Assembly: GCA_016125475.1 (NCBI GenBank)
Contig: WGLR01000006.1
Location: 1 to 64,000, forward strand
Reading direction: 5' to 3'
Length of the DNA stretch: 64,000 nucleotides
Source: Betaproteobacteria bacterium
Lineage (GTDB): Bacteria; Pseudomonadota; Gammaproteobacteria; Burkholderiales; Ga0077523
Part shown: one piece after another, positions 1 through 9,502 of the stretch
Layout: each line of letters opens with the position of its first letter
Numbering within the stretch: the stretch's first letter is position 1
The notes under the pieces: model-generated
Told to the model about the DNA's origin: nothing
Database searches by the model: none
What the model saw: only the letters and a program-made list of their open reading frames with translations
Program-made: the position numbers and the translations under genes

Positions 1-1
1 C

Positions 2-805
2 GACGGGTTCAACGAAGTGCACACCACCAGCGGCAGCACGATCACGAGCACGCTGCTGAACGGACAGGGGCTGGACGAACGCTACGCGAGAACGCAGGGC
101 GGGAGCACGGAGACCTTCCTGACCGACGCGCTGGGCTCGACGGTGAATCTGGTGAACGCGGGCGGTGCGTTGACGGCGAACTATGTCTACGAACCCTACG
201 GCCAGTCGAGCCAGAGCGGGAGTTCGGACACGCAATACCGCTACACGGGCCGGGAAGACGACGGCACGGGGCTGATGTACTACCGTGCGCGGTACTACAA
301 CCCGAGGACCTCAAGATTCATCTCGGAGGATCCGATCGGGTTGGCGGGGGGGTATAACTTGTATGGGTATGTGGGACAAGAACCCGTCGGTCGATCCGAT
401 CCATCTGGTCTTGCGTGGATCTATTTCAGTGGCAACGATCGCGAAGCAGGTACTTGGGAAATCGTCTCCAGCGATGGACCGACAGGTCACGCTTGGGTGA
501 CTGTATTTAACGACGACGGCACTACCGTCGTTTCCGGAAACTACCCGGGGGGACCAAAAGACGATAGTGCTCGCCGCGCGGACACGGCATCGCGAGCTTG
601 GTGGATTCCACAGAAATCGGCAGACGCAATCGTTCGAGATCTGGTTCGTCGTCATTATTCTCTCTGGGGAGACAATTGCGTCGACCGCGCCCGGCAAGCC
701 GCCGACGCTGCTGGGGTGCCTACGCCGGCGCGCGCAACGACCTGGGGTGTTACTGACACGCAGCCCTGGGTGGACTGGATCCGCAGCCAGCCGGCAGGTC
801 ATTGA
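2..805 (+). CDS. RHS-repeat polymorphic toxin, C-terminal part (5' end outside window)
   Basis: The frame is open from base 2, so this is the 3' end of a much longer gene; the first GTG at 17 is internal. Residues up to about 135 are RHS core: a YRYTGREDDGTGLMYYRARY segment followed by the conserved end DPSGL near base 400. After this boundary the sequence changes to a unique tip of about 130 residues with clearly lower GC, as expected for an exchangeable toxin module. The tip has a His in TGHAWV and a Cys in GDNCVDRA. His before an Asn-Cys pair is the order of permuted papain-like (LRAT/NlpC-type) folds, so a cysteine hydrolase toxin is my inference. RHS proteins form a shell around the toxin and are delivered by type VI or similar secretion. 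The stop overlaps nothing, and the next gene starts 1 base later. Confidence 0.85.
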   Translation, partial: DGFNEVHTTSGSTITSTLLNGQGLDERYARTQGGSTETFLTDALGSTVNLVNAGGALTANYVYEPYGQSSQSGSSDTQYRYTGREDDGTGLMYYRARYYNPRTSRFISEDPIGLAGGYNLYGYVGQEPVGRSDPSGLAWIYFSGNDREAGTWEIVSSDGPTGHAWVTVFNDDGTTVVSGNYPGGPKDDSARRADTASRAWWIPQKSADAIVRDLVRRHYSLWGDNCVDRARQAADAAGVPTPARATTWGVTDTQPWVDWIRSQPAGH

Positions 806-806
806 T

Positions 807-1244
807 ATGAGCCGAGTCCAGCATCTCTGTCACGTCCTTTGTTTGATGATGTTGGCCCTCTGCGGCTGCACGGATTCCATCTTGTGGCACGGCGTCAATA
901 AGCGTCTGCTCGCGAACGTTGACGTCGCCGCGGTGTTGGTTGGAAGTGAGGGTCTTCGGGCACAAATGGAGAACGTTCTGACTATTGGGAATCGCGGTGG
1001 TGCAGAAGCGCGGACCGCATCTTCCGGCGACTACTTGGTGGTTACTCTTCGCAATAGAAACAACGAAGCCATTTGGGGAGTAGTCCGAGTGTCCATAGTG
1101 CAGGGGCAGGAAGTCGAGTTCCGGATCCTTCACGTAGAGCCGAACCACTCAAGCCCCGTCGTTTTTGTCGCGTATGTAGGGAAGAGTACCTCTGCCGGCG
1201 AAGCGGGTCTTCGGATTGATTGGATATCACTCCGTGGCAAGTAG
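807..1244 (+). CDS. Small lipoprotein, probable immunity protein of the RHS toxin
   Basis: 145 residues. The ATG at 807 lies 1 base after the toxin stop, so the two are probably translationally coupled. The N-terminus is a signal peptide with a Cys-rich lipobox (LMMLALCGC), suggesting a lipid-anchored periplasmic protein. The rest is not recognised. Its place directly behind an RHS tip, with the same reduced GC as the tip, fits a cognate immunity protein. A periplasmic immunity protein would imply that the toxin acts in the periplasm, for instance on cell wall or lipid. The longer reading from 567 runs through the toxin gene and is rejected. The function is inferred from position only. Confidence 0.65.
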   Translation: MSRVQHLCHVLCLMMLALCGCTDSILWHGVNKRLLANVDVAAVLVGSEGLRAQMENVLTIGNRGGAEARTASSGDYLVVTLRNRNNEAIWGVVRVSIVQGQEVEFRILHVEPNHSSPVVFVAYVGKSTSAGEAGLRIDWISLRGK

Positions 1245-1382
1245 GTGCACGATGCGAACAGGTTGAGCGGTAGGCGAGAACGGAAGCACGGGGTCAAATA
1301 CCGTCTCGAAGGTCAAGTCTGGATTGATGGAAATTCGGATCGAATGCGCGACTTGATTTGACGATTGCTGCCAGGTCGAAGC

Positions 1383-1545
1383 GGCAACGTGGCGAGCTTT
1401 ATCGACCCGAGAGGCGGGGTGACGGGCTACACCTACGACGCCAAACCGTCTGATCACGCGCACCGACGCGCGGACCCACGCCGAGAGCTTCGTCCACGAT
1501 GACACAGACCACGTCGTCACTCACCCCGACCGCATGGGACAGGTG
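1383..1545 (+). pseudogene. Decayed RHS/YD-repeat remnant with a frameshift
   Basis: The frame starting at 1383 reads GNVASFIDPRGGVTGYTYDA, a typical RHS/YD repeat. After about 1439-1444 the reading must move one base to continue as NRLITRTDARTHAESF and onward to a GQVTS end near 1545. A single-base insertion in the run of A at 1443-1445 would explain it. There is no start codon and both ends are lost. Such 3' remnants are displaced tips or cores left behind when an RHS locus exchanges its C-terminus. Confidence 0.6.
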
Positions 1546-2331
1546 ACGAGCGGTAGCGAAGATGCGCGGCCTATGGCTGGATCCACTGCCGCGTGCTGGC
1601 TCGAAGGAACTTCCGCCACCGCGCCGGAGTCTTTTCCACGAAGCGCGGGTATCCATCTGCCCGCCCACGAATTCACACAGCCGGACTGCCTCCTGATATC
1701 CGGCGGACCGTAACGGTCGGAGGGCGTGTTTCACGTCGATCTTCGTTGGTTGCACTTCGGTGCTTTCTCGTTGTGTTCGGCCCGTCGGGTCGATTGTTCT
1801 CGGTACGGTCCGGAACCGCTCTCGACTCTGAGACGTGTGTCGATGGCCGCGAGCCTGGTCTGAAACTGCCTCGGCGTCGTCACTACCCGGCGCTCACCGG
1901 TAGTGACGACGCCGGAATCGTCCGGCGCGTCAACGAGTTCACCCCTCGTTTTCGACGTGATGCCCCGAAGTGACGGGCTCCGGATCTCTCTCCACCGCTG
2001 CTCGAAGTCTTTCCTCCTCATCTGCACGCCCCGAGCGTGCTGTCTCCGTCTGCGCATGTCCCGGTGCGCACCTCTCCAATCCGAAGTCGTACCCGATGCG
2101 GTGTCTCTCGCCAGAGAGCCCGATCGGCGCCAAGTGCGGGTGCAGCCGCGACAAGGTTCCATCGATGTCCTGCACATCACGGGCGTGGTGTCCCGTCGTC
2201 CCTCGTAGCTCTCGTGCGCTCACGCGCCCGGGACGGACAGTAACACTGACCTGAACAGTCCACACCAGACAGGAGGTCCCGGGGCGTGCCGGAACGATGC
2301 CGGCGCGGATCGAACCTCAGCGGATGACACG
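1546..2331. other. Gene-free stretch of the island
   Basis: About 790 bases between the RHS remnant and the first recombinase. I find no open frame with protein-like composition on either strand; the ones present are rich in Arg/Ser and lack recognisable motifs. The only clear structure is the long inverted repeat at 1872-1914. The stretch may be degraded mobile DNA. Confidence 0.5.
1872..1914. repeat. Perfect 16-bp inverted repeat with an 11-nt loop
   Basis: The arm CGGCGTCGTCACTACC (1872-1887) is exactly complementary to 1899-1914. It has no following T-run, so it is not a standard terminator. It lies in the gene-free part of the island. It could be a recombination site, a mobile-element end or a structured RNA, but nothing seen here decides between them. 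Confidence 0.7.
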
Positions 2332-3198
2332 ATGCGAGACCTCAACTACCAACTGAAGCAACTGTGCGCCCGTAACCGCGACGGCAGCTTCGCCACTCGG
2401 CATGACCGGGAACGGCTGCTCGATCTGATCGCCCATCAGCTGCACGAACTCGGATTCCGGCACATGCAAACCAGCAGCCTCAAGCCCAGGCATGTCGAGC
2501 GGCTGGTCGAGCGCTGGCGGGGCGAAGGGCTCGGCGCGGGCACGATCAAGAACCGCATGGCGGCGCTGCGCTGGTGGGCCGAGAAGATCGGCAAACCCGG
2601 CGTGGTGGCCAGCCGGAACGACCACTACGGCATCGCGGAGCGGACGTTCGTGACCAACTGCTCGAAGGCCCGGGAGATATCGGAATCCGTCCTGGCCCGG
2701 GTCGGTGACCCCTGGACGGCGATGTCGTTGCGCCTGCAGGCGGCATTCGGTCTGCGCCGCTCGGAGTCAATCAAGATCCAGCCGTCCTGGGCAGATCGGG
2801 GAGACGTGCTGGTGCTCAAGGGCAGCTGGACCAAGGGGGGGCGGGAACGCGAGGTCCCGATCCGAGCGGGAGGACAGCGGGCCTTGCTCGACGAGGCGAA
2901 ACGCCTCGCGGCGGGTGGTAGTCTCATTCCGCGGGAGATGACCTACGTCCAGCAGCTGCGGCGGTTCGAGCATCAGTGCGCCCGGGCCGGGATTCACCAG
3001 GTCCACGGGCACCGGCATCACTATGCCCAGAGCCGCTATCTGGCCCTTACGGGTTGGCCCGCCCCGGCCGCTGGCGGGCCGACGTCGAAACAGCTCACGG
3101 CCGAGCAGAAGGTGGTGGATCGCGCCGCGCGGCTACAGATCTCCGCGGAACTCGGGCACGGCAGGCTCCAGGTGGTCGCGATCTACTGCGGGACGTAA
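2332..3198 (+). CDS. Tyrosine recombinase, Integrase_1-type (phage/ICE integrase)
   Basis: 288 residues. The N-terminal part (about 1-95) is a SAM-like core-binding domain with a KNRMAALRWWAEK helix. The catalytic part shows the tyrosine recombinase residues in order: Arg in FGLRRSE, Lys in KGGRERE, HxxR in HGHRHHYAQ, His in ELGHGR, and a terminal Tyr in IYCGT. It therefore looks active, cutting and joining DNA through a 3'-phosphotyrosine. The family (PF12834/PF12835) is common on integrating elements of beta- and gammaproteobacteria. It converges on a second, unrelated recombinase with only 6 bases between their stops. It may belong to an older element than the tRNA-linked integrase. Confidence 0.88.
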   Translation: MRDLNYQLKQLCARNRDGSFATRHDRERLLDLIAHQLHELGFRHMQTSSLKPRHVERLVERWRGEGLGAGTIKNRMAALRWWAEKIGKPGVVASRNDHYGIAERTFVTNCSKAREISESVLARVGDPWTAMSLRLQAAFGLRRSESIKIQPSWADRGDVLVLKGSWTKGGREREVPIRAGGQRALLDEAKRLAAGGSLIPREMTYVQQLRRFEHQCARAGIHQVHGHRHHYAQSRYLALTGWPAPAAGGPTSKQLTAEQKVVDRAARLQISAELGHGRLQVVAIYCGT

Positions 3199-3204
3199 GG
3201 CCGT

Positions 3205-4425
3205 TCAGCGACGGGACCGGGCGCGCTGGAAGGGCAACACCTTGGCGCCGTGGGTCAGGGCGTCCAGATGGTCGGCCCACTTCTGCATCATCGTCGTGCG
3301 TTCCTTCAGGTACTCCGCCCGGTTGTAGGCCCCGCGCACGGCGTTGCGCTCGCAGTGAGCCAACTGACGTTCGATCACGTCGGCGCGGAATCCCATCTCG
3401 TTCAGCGCCGTGCTTGCCACGGCACGGAAGCCGTGGCCGGTCATCCGGCCCTTGTAGCCCAGGCGGTACAAGGCGAAGAGCATCGTGTTGTTGCTGATGG
3501 GCTTGTCGCGATGGCGCCCGGGAAACACGAAGCGGCTGCCGCCGCCGAGGGCGCGCAGTTCCTCGAGGATCGCGACGCTCTGGCGCGACAGCGGCACGAC
3601 GTGTTCGGTCTTCATCTTCATGCGCTCGGCCGGCACGATCCAGACCCGGGCGTCGAGCTTGAACTCGGGCCACTGGGCTTCAATCAGTTCGGTCGTGCGA
3701 ACGAAGGTCAGCGCCAGCAACTGCAGCGCAAGGCGGGTCTGGCGGTCGCCCAGCTTCTCGTAGTCGGCGATGGCATGCAGCAGGGCAGGGAGTTCCTCGG
3801 GTTTGACGGCGGCCTGATTCGTCAGCTTGTTCGGAGTGAGCGCGCCCCGAAGGTCCGGGGCCGGGTCGCGAGAGCATCTCCCCGTCGCCACGCCATACCT
3901 GAAGATCTGACTACAAACACCGAGGACGCGATGAGAAAGATCGTGAGCACCGCGTTCTTCGATCTTGCGAACACAGGCTAGCAACGTCGGGGCATCGATT
4001 TCTGCAATGGGATATGGCCCAAGGTAGGGGAACACATCGACCTCGAGCCGGCGCAATATGCTCTCTGCGTGGGATCGAGACCACATTCCCGCGCGCTTTC
4101 CGTGCCACTCGCGTCCGATGGCCTCGAAAGCGTTCTCCGCCGAGGTCAATCGGCGCAGTCGTGCCGCATGGCGTTCCACCGAGGGGTCGCGTCCGTCGTC
4201 GAGGTGCCGTCGTTCGTCGTCACGCTTTCGGCGTGCTTCCTTCAGGCTTGTCTGCGGATATACGCCCAGCGAGAGCAGCCGTTCCTTGCCGGAACTCCAG
4301 TAGCGAAGTCGCCAGTACTTTCTGCCATCCTCATACACCCAAAGATACAACCCGCCGCCATCCGGAAACTTGCGAATCTTGTGACCCTCGGAGGTCGCGT
4401 TCCGGCATTTCGCGTCAGTGAGCAT
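3205..4425 (-). CDS. P4-type site-specific integrase (DUF4102 family)
   Basis: 406 residues, full length for P4-like integrases. The N-terminal DUF4102 arm-binding domain (about 1-90, containing DGGGLYLWV and SLGVYPQTSLKEAR) is followed by a core-binding domain and a catalytic domain with Arg in FVRTTEL, HxxR in HGFR, His in LAHCERN and the Tyr in AYNRAEY. It reads away from tRNA-Leu, whose 3' end is 178 bases upstream of its start. That is the standard arrangement for an integrase beside its own attachment site. Repeated ACCGTGGTAA boxes lie directly upstream of the start. This enzyme most likely inserted the DNA to the left, including the RHS locus. Confidence 0.93.
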   Translation of the reverse strand: MLTDAKCRNATSEGHKIRKFPDGGGLYLWVYEDGRKYWRLRYWSSGKERLLSLGVYPQTSLKEARRKRDDERRHLDDGRDPSVERHAARLRRLTSAENAFEAIGREWHGKRAGMWSRSHAESILRRLEVDVFPYLGPYPIAEIDAPTLLACVRKIEERGAHDLSHRVLGVCSQIFRYGVATGRCSRDPAPDLRGALTPNKLTNQAAVKPEELPALLHAIADYEKLGDRQTRLALQLLALTFVRTTELIEAQWPEFKLDARVWIVPAERMKMKTEHVVPLSRQSVAILEELRALGGGSRFVFPGRHRDKPISNNTMLFALYRLGYKGRMTGHGFRAVASTALNEMGFRADVIERQLAHCERNAVRGAYNRAEYLKERTTMMQKWADHLDALTHGAKVLPFQRARSRR

Positions 4426-4437
4426 GAGCAGAGGGCA

Positions 4438-4491
4438 GACCGTGGTAACTCAGGACATGGTCGGAAAGTTACCACGGTTCTTACCACGGTC
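4438..4491. promoter_or_regulatory. Three ACCGTGGTAA boxes upstream of the integrase
   Basis: One copy, GACCGTGGTAAC (4438-4449), and two copies in the opposite orientation, GTTACCACGGT (4468-4478) and TTACCACGGTC (4481-4491). They lie between the integrase start (4425) and the tRNA 3' end (4603). Repeated short boxes in this position usually are integrase arm-type sites or an operator for autoregulation; which one applies cannot be told from sequence. Confidence 0.6.
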
Positions 4492-4602
4492 AAAACGCAG
4501 ACGCAGGAGGACGTCCCAGACCGCCCGTGGACGGTAGTTACGCTCTAAGTTGCTGATTTGTAGATGGCGCTGGTGGTCCCGGGAAACTTTAGGACCATGG
4601 TG

Positions 4603-4689
4603 TGGTGCCGGGAGCCGGAATCGAACCGGCACGCCCGTGAAGGCGCGGGATTTTGAGTCCCGTGCGTCTACCTGTTCCGCCATCCCGGC
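4603..4689 (-). tRNA. tRNA-Leu (anticodon CAA)
   Basis: On the minus strand the gene begins GCCGGGA and ends TCCCGGC plus discriminator A and an encoded CCA (4603-4605). The acceptor stem is a perfect 7-bp pair. The anticodon loop reads CTCAAAA between GGGA/TCCC arms, giving anticodon CAA for Leu (UUG codons). A GGTTCGATTCC T-arm is present, as is the longer variable arm expected of a type II tRNA. Its 3' end faces the island integrase, so it is the probable attB. Confidence 0.95.
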
Positions 4690-4823
4690 ACGGTAAGAGG
4701 GCAGGTCGCGGATTATGGCCCACGGCGGATCGTTGGAAAAGCGGCCGCACGGCTAGGGCATGGCGCGCCGCCCATGCACGTCGGCTGGTCACGCGGCGGT
4801 CTGCCCTGCATAATCGCGCGCCC

Positions 4824-5870
4824 ATGAGACTCGAGGACTTCGACTATCACCTGCCGGAAAACCTGATCGCGCAGACGCCGCCCGAGCGGCGAGGGGCGAG
4901 TCGCATGCTGTACGTCGACGGTCCCGATCGGCGCCTGCGTGACGGATGGTTCAGGGAATTCCCGCAGTTCATCGAACCAGGCGATGTCGTGGTCCTCAAC
5001 GACACGCGGGTGATACGCGCTCGGCTGCGTGGGACGAAAGCCACCGGGGGCCGCGTGGAGGTTCTCGTCGAACGCATTCTCGACGACCGGGAGGTGCTTG
5101 CTCAGGTCAGCGCGAGTCACAGCCCGGGCCCCGGCAGCCGGCTCTCACTCGGAGACGGCCTGGAGGTCGAGGTCCTCGGGCGCGAAGGAGAGTTCTTCCG
5201 CCTCGCATTCACGGGTGCGGATTCCGTCATGTCGGCGCTCGAGAAGCATGGCCAGATTCCACTCCCTCCCTATATCGAACGGGCGGCCAGCGCGCAGGAC
5301 GACGCGGACTATCAGACCGTGTACGGGTGGCGGCCGGGGGCCGTAGCTGCCCCGACGGCCGGTCTTCACTTCACGAACGAGATGCTCGGACAGGTGCGCG
5401 AGACGGGCGCAACGGTCTGCCACGTCACGCTGCACGTGGGTGCCGGGACCTTTCAGCCCGTACGGGTGAGCGATCTGAGCGAGCACCGGATGCATTCGGA
5501 GCGGTTCGAGGTCCCGTCCGAGACCGTCGAAGCGATCTCGCGGGCGCGCCGTGAAGGCGGCCGGGTCGTGGCGGTCGGCACGACTTCCGTCCGGGCACTG
5601 GAGAGCGTCGCCGCGAAGCACGGCGAGTTGGTCGCCGCGCACGGGGAGACGGACCTCTTCATCACGCCCGGGTTCGAATTCCGGGTGACGGACCTGCTGC
5701 TCACGAATTTCCACCTGCCGAGATCGACGCTGCTCATGCTGGTGAGCGCGTTCGGCGGAACCGATCTGCTGCGTCGGGCCTACGCCCACGCCGTCGAGCA
5801 GGCGTACCGCTTCTTCAGCTACGGCGACGCAATGCTGATTCGCCGCAGCCCTCCCGGAAAGGGACACTGA
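4824..5870 (+). CDS. queA: S-adenosylmethionine:tRNA ribosyltransferase-isomerase
   Basis: 348 residues. Transfers and isomerises the ribosyl part of SAM onto 7-aminomethyl-7-deazaguanine in tRNA to give epoxyqueuosine at wobble position 34. The protein starts with the typical MRLEDFDYHLPENLIAQ and carries VVLNDTRVIRARL, PTAGLHF and TNFHLPRSTLLMLVSAF, all family hallmarks. The ATG at 4824 was chosen over upstream in-frame starts because family members begin exactly here. tgt follows 3 bases after the stop, so both queuosine genes are co-transcribed, in the order usual for proteobacteria with yajC-secDF downstream. Confidence 0.96.
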   Translation: MRLEDFDYHLPENLIAQTPPERRGASRMLYVDGPDRRLRDGWFREFPQFIEPGDVVVLNDTRVIRARLRGTKATGGRVEVLVERILDDREVLAQVSASHSPGPGSRLSLGDGLEVEVLGREGEFFRLAFTGADSVMSALEKHGQIPLPPYIERAASAQDDADYQTVYGWRPGAVAAPTAGLHFTNEMLGQVRETGATVCHVTLHVGAGTFQPVRVSDLSEHRMHSERFEVPSETVEAISRARREGGRVVAVGTTSVRALESVAAKHGELVAAHGETDLFITPGFEFRVTDLLLTNFHLPRSTLLMLVSAFGGTDLLRRAYAHAVEQAYRFFSYGDAMLIRRSPPGKGH

Positions 5871-6995
<1,125 letters not shown>

Positions 6996-7162
6996 GCAGC
7001 GCGTGGGTCGAGGTTTCGCGTCGGGGGGGGCACAGCCGGAAAGACGGAGAGCATTTGTACGAACGGATGCCCGGGCTCTCCTGACGCCTGCCTGACGGGG
7101 GGCGTGTCGGGCAAATGTCCTTGATTCGGGCGAATTTCCGGGGGCGTTCCCAAAAAGTCGCG

Positions 7163-7171
7163 TGCTAGAAT
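7163..7171 (+). promoter_or_regulatory. Extended -10 promoter upstream of yajC
   Basis: TGCTAGAAT (7163-7171) has a TG at the extended -10 position and a TAGAAT hexamer. It is 70 bases upstream of the yajC start, in the intergenic gap after tgt. No good -35 is visible at the right distance, which fits an extended -10 promoter. Confidence 0.45.
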
Positions 7172-7240
7172 GCCGCCCTTTTCCCGGCGGGCGATCGGCG
7201 TCGTTCCCGACCCGTGCCCGAAATCGACGAGGAGCAAAAC

Positions 7241-7570
7241 GTGTTCATATCACAGGCTTGGGCGCAGGCCGCCGGCGGCGGGCCCGGCGGCTTCGATCTG
7301 GTCGGTCTGCTGCCGATCATCCTGATGTTCGTCGTTCTCTATTTCCTGATGATCCGGCCGCAGGCGAAACGAGCGAAGGAACACAAGGCGCTGCTCGCCG
7401 CGCTCGCCAAGGGAGACGAGGTGGTCGCGGGCGGAGGCATGCTCGGCAAGGTGACCAAGGTCGGCGAAAACTACGTCTCCATCGAGGTGTCGCCGAACGT
7501 CGAGGTCCAGGTCCAGAAGCCGGCCATCCAGTTGGTTCTTCCCAAGGGGACGATCAAGAACGCGTCCTGA
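7241..7570 (+). CDS. yajC: Preprotein translocase subunit YajC
   Basis: 109 residues. Small inner-membrane partner of SecDF in the Sec holotranslocon. The GTG at 7241 is preferred over the in-frame GTG at 7214, because a GAGGAG ribosome site lies 6 bases before it and the product then begins MFISQAWAQ, as in other YajC proteins. One membrane helix (LLPIILMFVVLYFLMI) is followed by RPQAKRAKEH and a cytoplasmic domain with GDEVVAGGGMLGKV. It heads the yajC-secD-secF operon. Confidence 0.95.
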   Translation: MFISQAWAQAAGGGPGGFDLVGLLPIILMFVVLYFLMIRPQAKRAKEHKALLAALAKGDEVVAGGGMLGKVTKVGENYVSIEVSPNVEVQVQKPAIQLVLPKGTIKNAS

Positions 7571-7618
7571 CCGGCCTCGGGCCGCAGCCCGCGACGCCCT
7601 TAGCCAGCCCAATCCATC

Positions 7619-9469
7619 ATGAATCGATACCCTCTCTGGAAGTACCTTCTCGTCGGTTTCGCGGTCGCGATCGGCATCCTCTACGCGGCGCCCAACATCT
7701 TCGGAGAGGCGCCCGCCGTTCAGATCTCGCCGGTGCGTGCCGGGCTTCAGGTGGATGCCGCGCTGTCCAAGCGCGTGACCGACCTGCTCGCGTCCGACAA
7801 GATCCAGGATCAGGGGCTGATCGTCGAGCCCAACAGCATCAAGGTCCGGTTCGCGAACCCCGACATCCAGCTGCGCGCAAAGGATCTTCTCCAGAAGGAT
7901 CTCGGCGAGGACTACGTGGTTGCCCTGAACCTGCTCTCGAACGCTCCGTCGTGGATGCAGGCGATCAACGCGCTGCCGATGTATCTCGGTCTCGATCTGC
8001 GTGGCGGCGTTCACTTCCTCATGCAGGTGGACATGAACGGCGCGCTCAACAAGGCGGCGGATCGCTACGCGGGCGACATCCGGCAGCTGCTGCGCGAGAA
8101 GGACATCCGCTATTCGGGCGTGTCGCGCGAGGGCCACGACGTGAGCGTGAGGTTCCGGGACGAGGCCACGCGCGAGCAGGCCTCGAGCGTGATCGACCGC
8201 AACATCCCGGGACTCCTGCAGACCACCAGCGAGAGCGGAGGGGACTACTTCATCACCGTCTCGCTCAAGCCCGAGACGAAGCGGCACATCGAGGACTTCG
8301 CGGTCCAGCAGAACATCACGACGATGCGCAACCGCGTGAACGAACTGGGTGTGGCCGAACCGATCATCCAGCAGGCCGGCGCAGACCGGATCGTCGTGCA
8401 GCTTCCGGGCGTTCAGGATACGGCGCGTGCCAAGGACATCCTGGGGCGCACCGCGACGCTCGAGGTTCGCATGGTCGACGAGGACGCCAATCGCACGGGC
8501 CAGCCGGGTCTGGGAGACCAGGTATTTCCGGAGCGTCAGAAGGATGGCTCGGTCACCAACGTCGTCGTGAAGAAGCAGGTCGTGCTCACCGGAGACCGCA
8601 TCGTCGACGCGGGCCCCACGTTCGACCAGAACCAGCGCCCGGCGGTGTCCGTGTCGCTCGACAGTGCCGGTGGCCGGATCATGCGCGACATCACGCGTGA
8701 AAACATCGGCAAGCTCATGGCCATCATCCTGTTCGACAAGGGCAAGGGTGAGGCCGTTTCCGTCGCCCGGATCCAGGGTGAATTCTCCAACCGCTTCCAG
8801 ATCACCGGCATGTTCACCGCGGCCGAGACGACGAAGCTCGCACTGCTGCTTCGTGCGGGTTCCCTCGCGGCGCCGATGGAAATCGTCGAAGAGCGTACCG
8901 TGGGACCCAGCATGGGGGCCGAGAACATCGCCAAGGGCTGGCGGTCGACGATGATCGGTTTCTCGATGATCACCGTCTTCATGATCGTCTACTACGTGGT
9001 GTTCGGCGTGGTCTCGGTCGTCGCGCTCGCGGTGAACCTCGTCCTGCTCGTCGCGCTGCTCTCCATGCTGCAGGCGACCCTGACACTTCCCGGCATCGCG
9101 GCGATCGCGCTCACGCTCGGCATGGCGATCGACGCGAACGTGCTCATCAACGAGCGCATTCGCGAGGAACTGCGCAATGGCACGACGCCACAGGCCGCGA
9201 TCGCGGCGGGCTACGAACGCGCGTGGGGCACGATTCTCGATTCGAACATCACCACGCTCATCGCGGGCATCGCACTGTTCATGTTCGGCAGTGGCCCGAT
9301 TCGCGGTTTCGCGGTCGTGCACTGTCTGGGCATTCTCACGTCCATGTTCAGTGCGGTGCTCGTCTCACGCAGCATCGTGAACCTCCTGTACGGCAGTCGC
9401 CGGCGGCTGGAATCGCTTCCGATCGGCAACACGGACTGGCACAAGCGCGGCGCCTCGGCGGCTGCCTGA
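7619..9469 (+). CDS. secD: Protein translocase subunit SecD
   Basis: 616 residues. Proton-driven RND-type subunit that pulls exported proteins out of SecYEG on the periplasmic side. It has an N-terminal membrane helix, the conserved GLDLRGGVHFLMQVD, a large periplasmic P1 region, and five C-terminal membrane helices with AIALTLGMAIDANVLINERIREE-type sequence around residue 500. The start is followed by MNRYPLWKY, typical of the family. No clear ribosome site is seen. It lies 48 bases after yajC and 33 before secF. Confidence 0.97.
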   Translation: MNRYPLWKYLLVGFAVAIGILYAAPNIFGEAPAVQISPVRAGLQVDAALSKRVTDLLASDKIQDQGLIVEPNSIKVRFANPDIQLRAKDLLQKDLGEDYVVALNLLSNAPSWMQAINALPMYLGLDLRGGVHFLMQVDMNGALNKAADRYAGDIRQLLREKDIRYSGVSREGHDVSVRFRDEATREQASSVIDRNIPGLLQTTSESGGDYFITVSLKPETKRHIEDFAVQQNITTMRNRVNELGVAEPIIQQAGADRIVVQLPGVQDTARAKDILGRTATLEVRMVDEDANRTGQPGLGDQVFPERQKDGSVTNVVVKKQVVLTGDRIVDAGPTFDQNQRPAVSVSLDSAGGRIMRDITRENIGKLMAIILFDKGKGEAVSVARIQGEFSNRFQITGMFTAAETTKLALLLRAGSLAAPMEIVEERTVGPSMGAENIAKGWRSTMIGFSMITVFMIVYYVVFGVVSVVALAVNLVLLVALLSMLQATLTLPGIAAIALTLGMAIDANVLINERIREELRNGTTPQAAIAAGYERAWGTILDSNITTLIAGIALFMFGSGPIRGFAVVHCLGILTSMFSAVLVSRSIVNLLYGSRRRLESLPIGNTDWHKRGASAAA

Positions 9470-9502
9470 CGCGGACACCGGAAGGAACAAAGGGACCTCG
9501 AA

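Noticed and set aside
7250-9322. 690-codon open frame antisense to yajC/secD
   Set aside because: Shadow of the strong codon bias of secD in GC-rich DNA; Arg/Asp/His-rich product without motifs.
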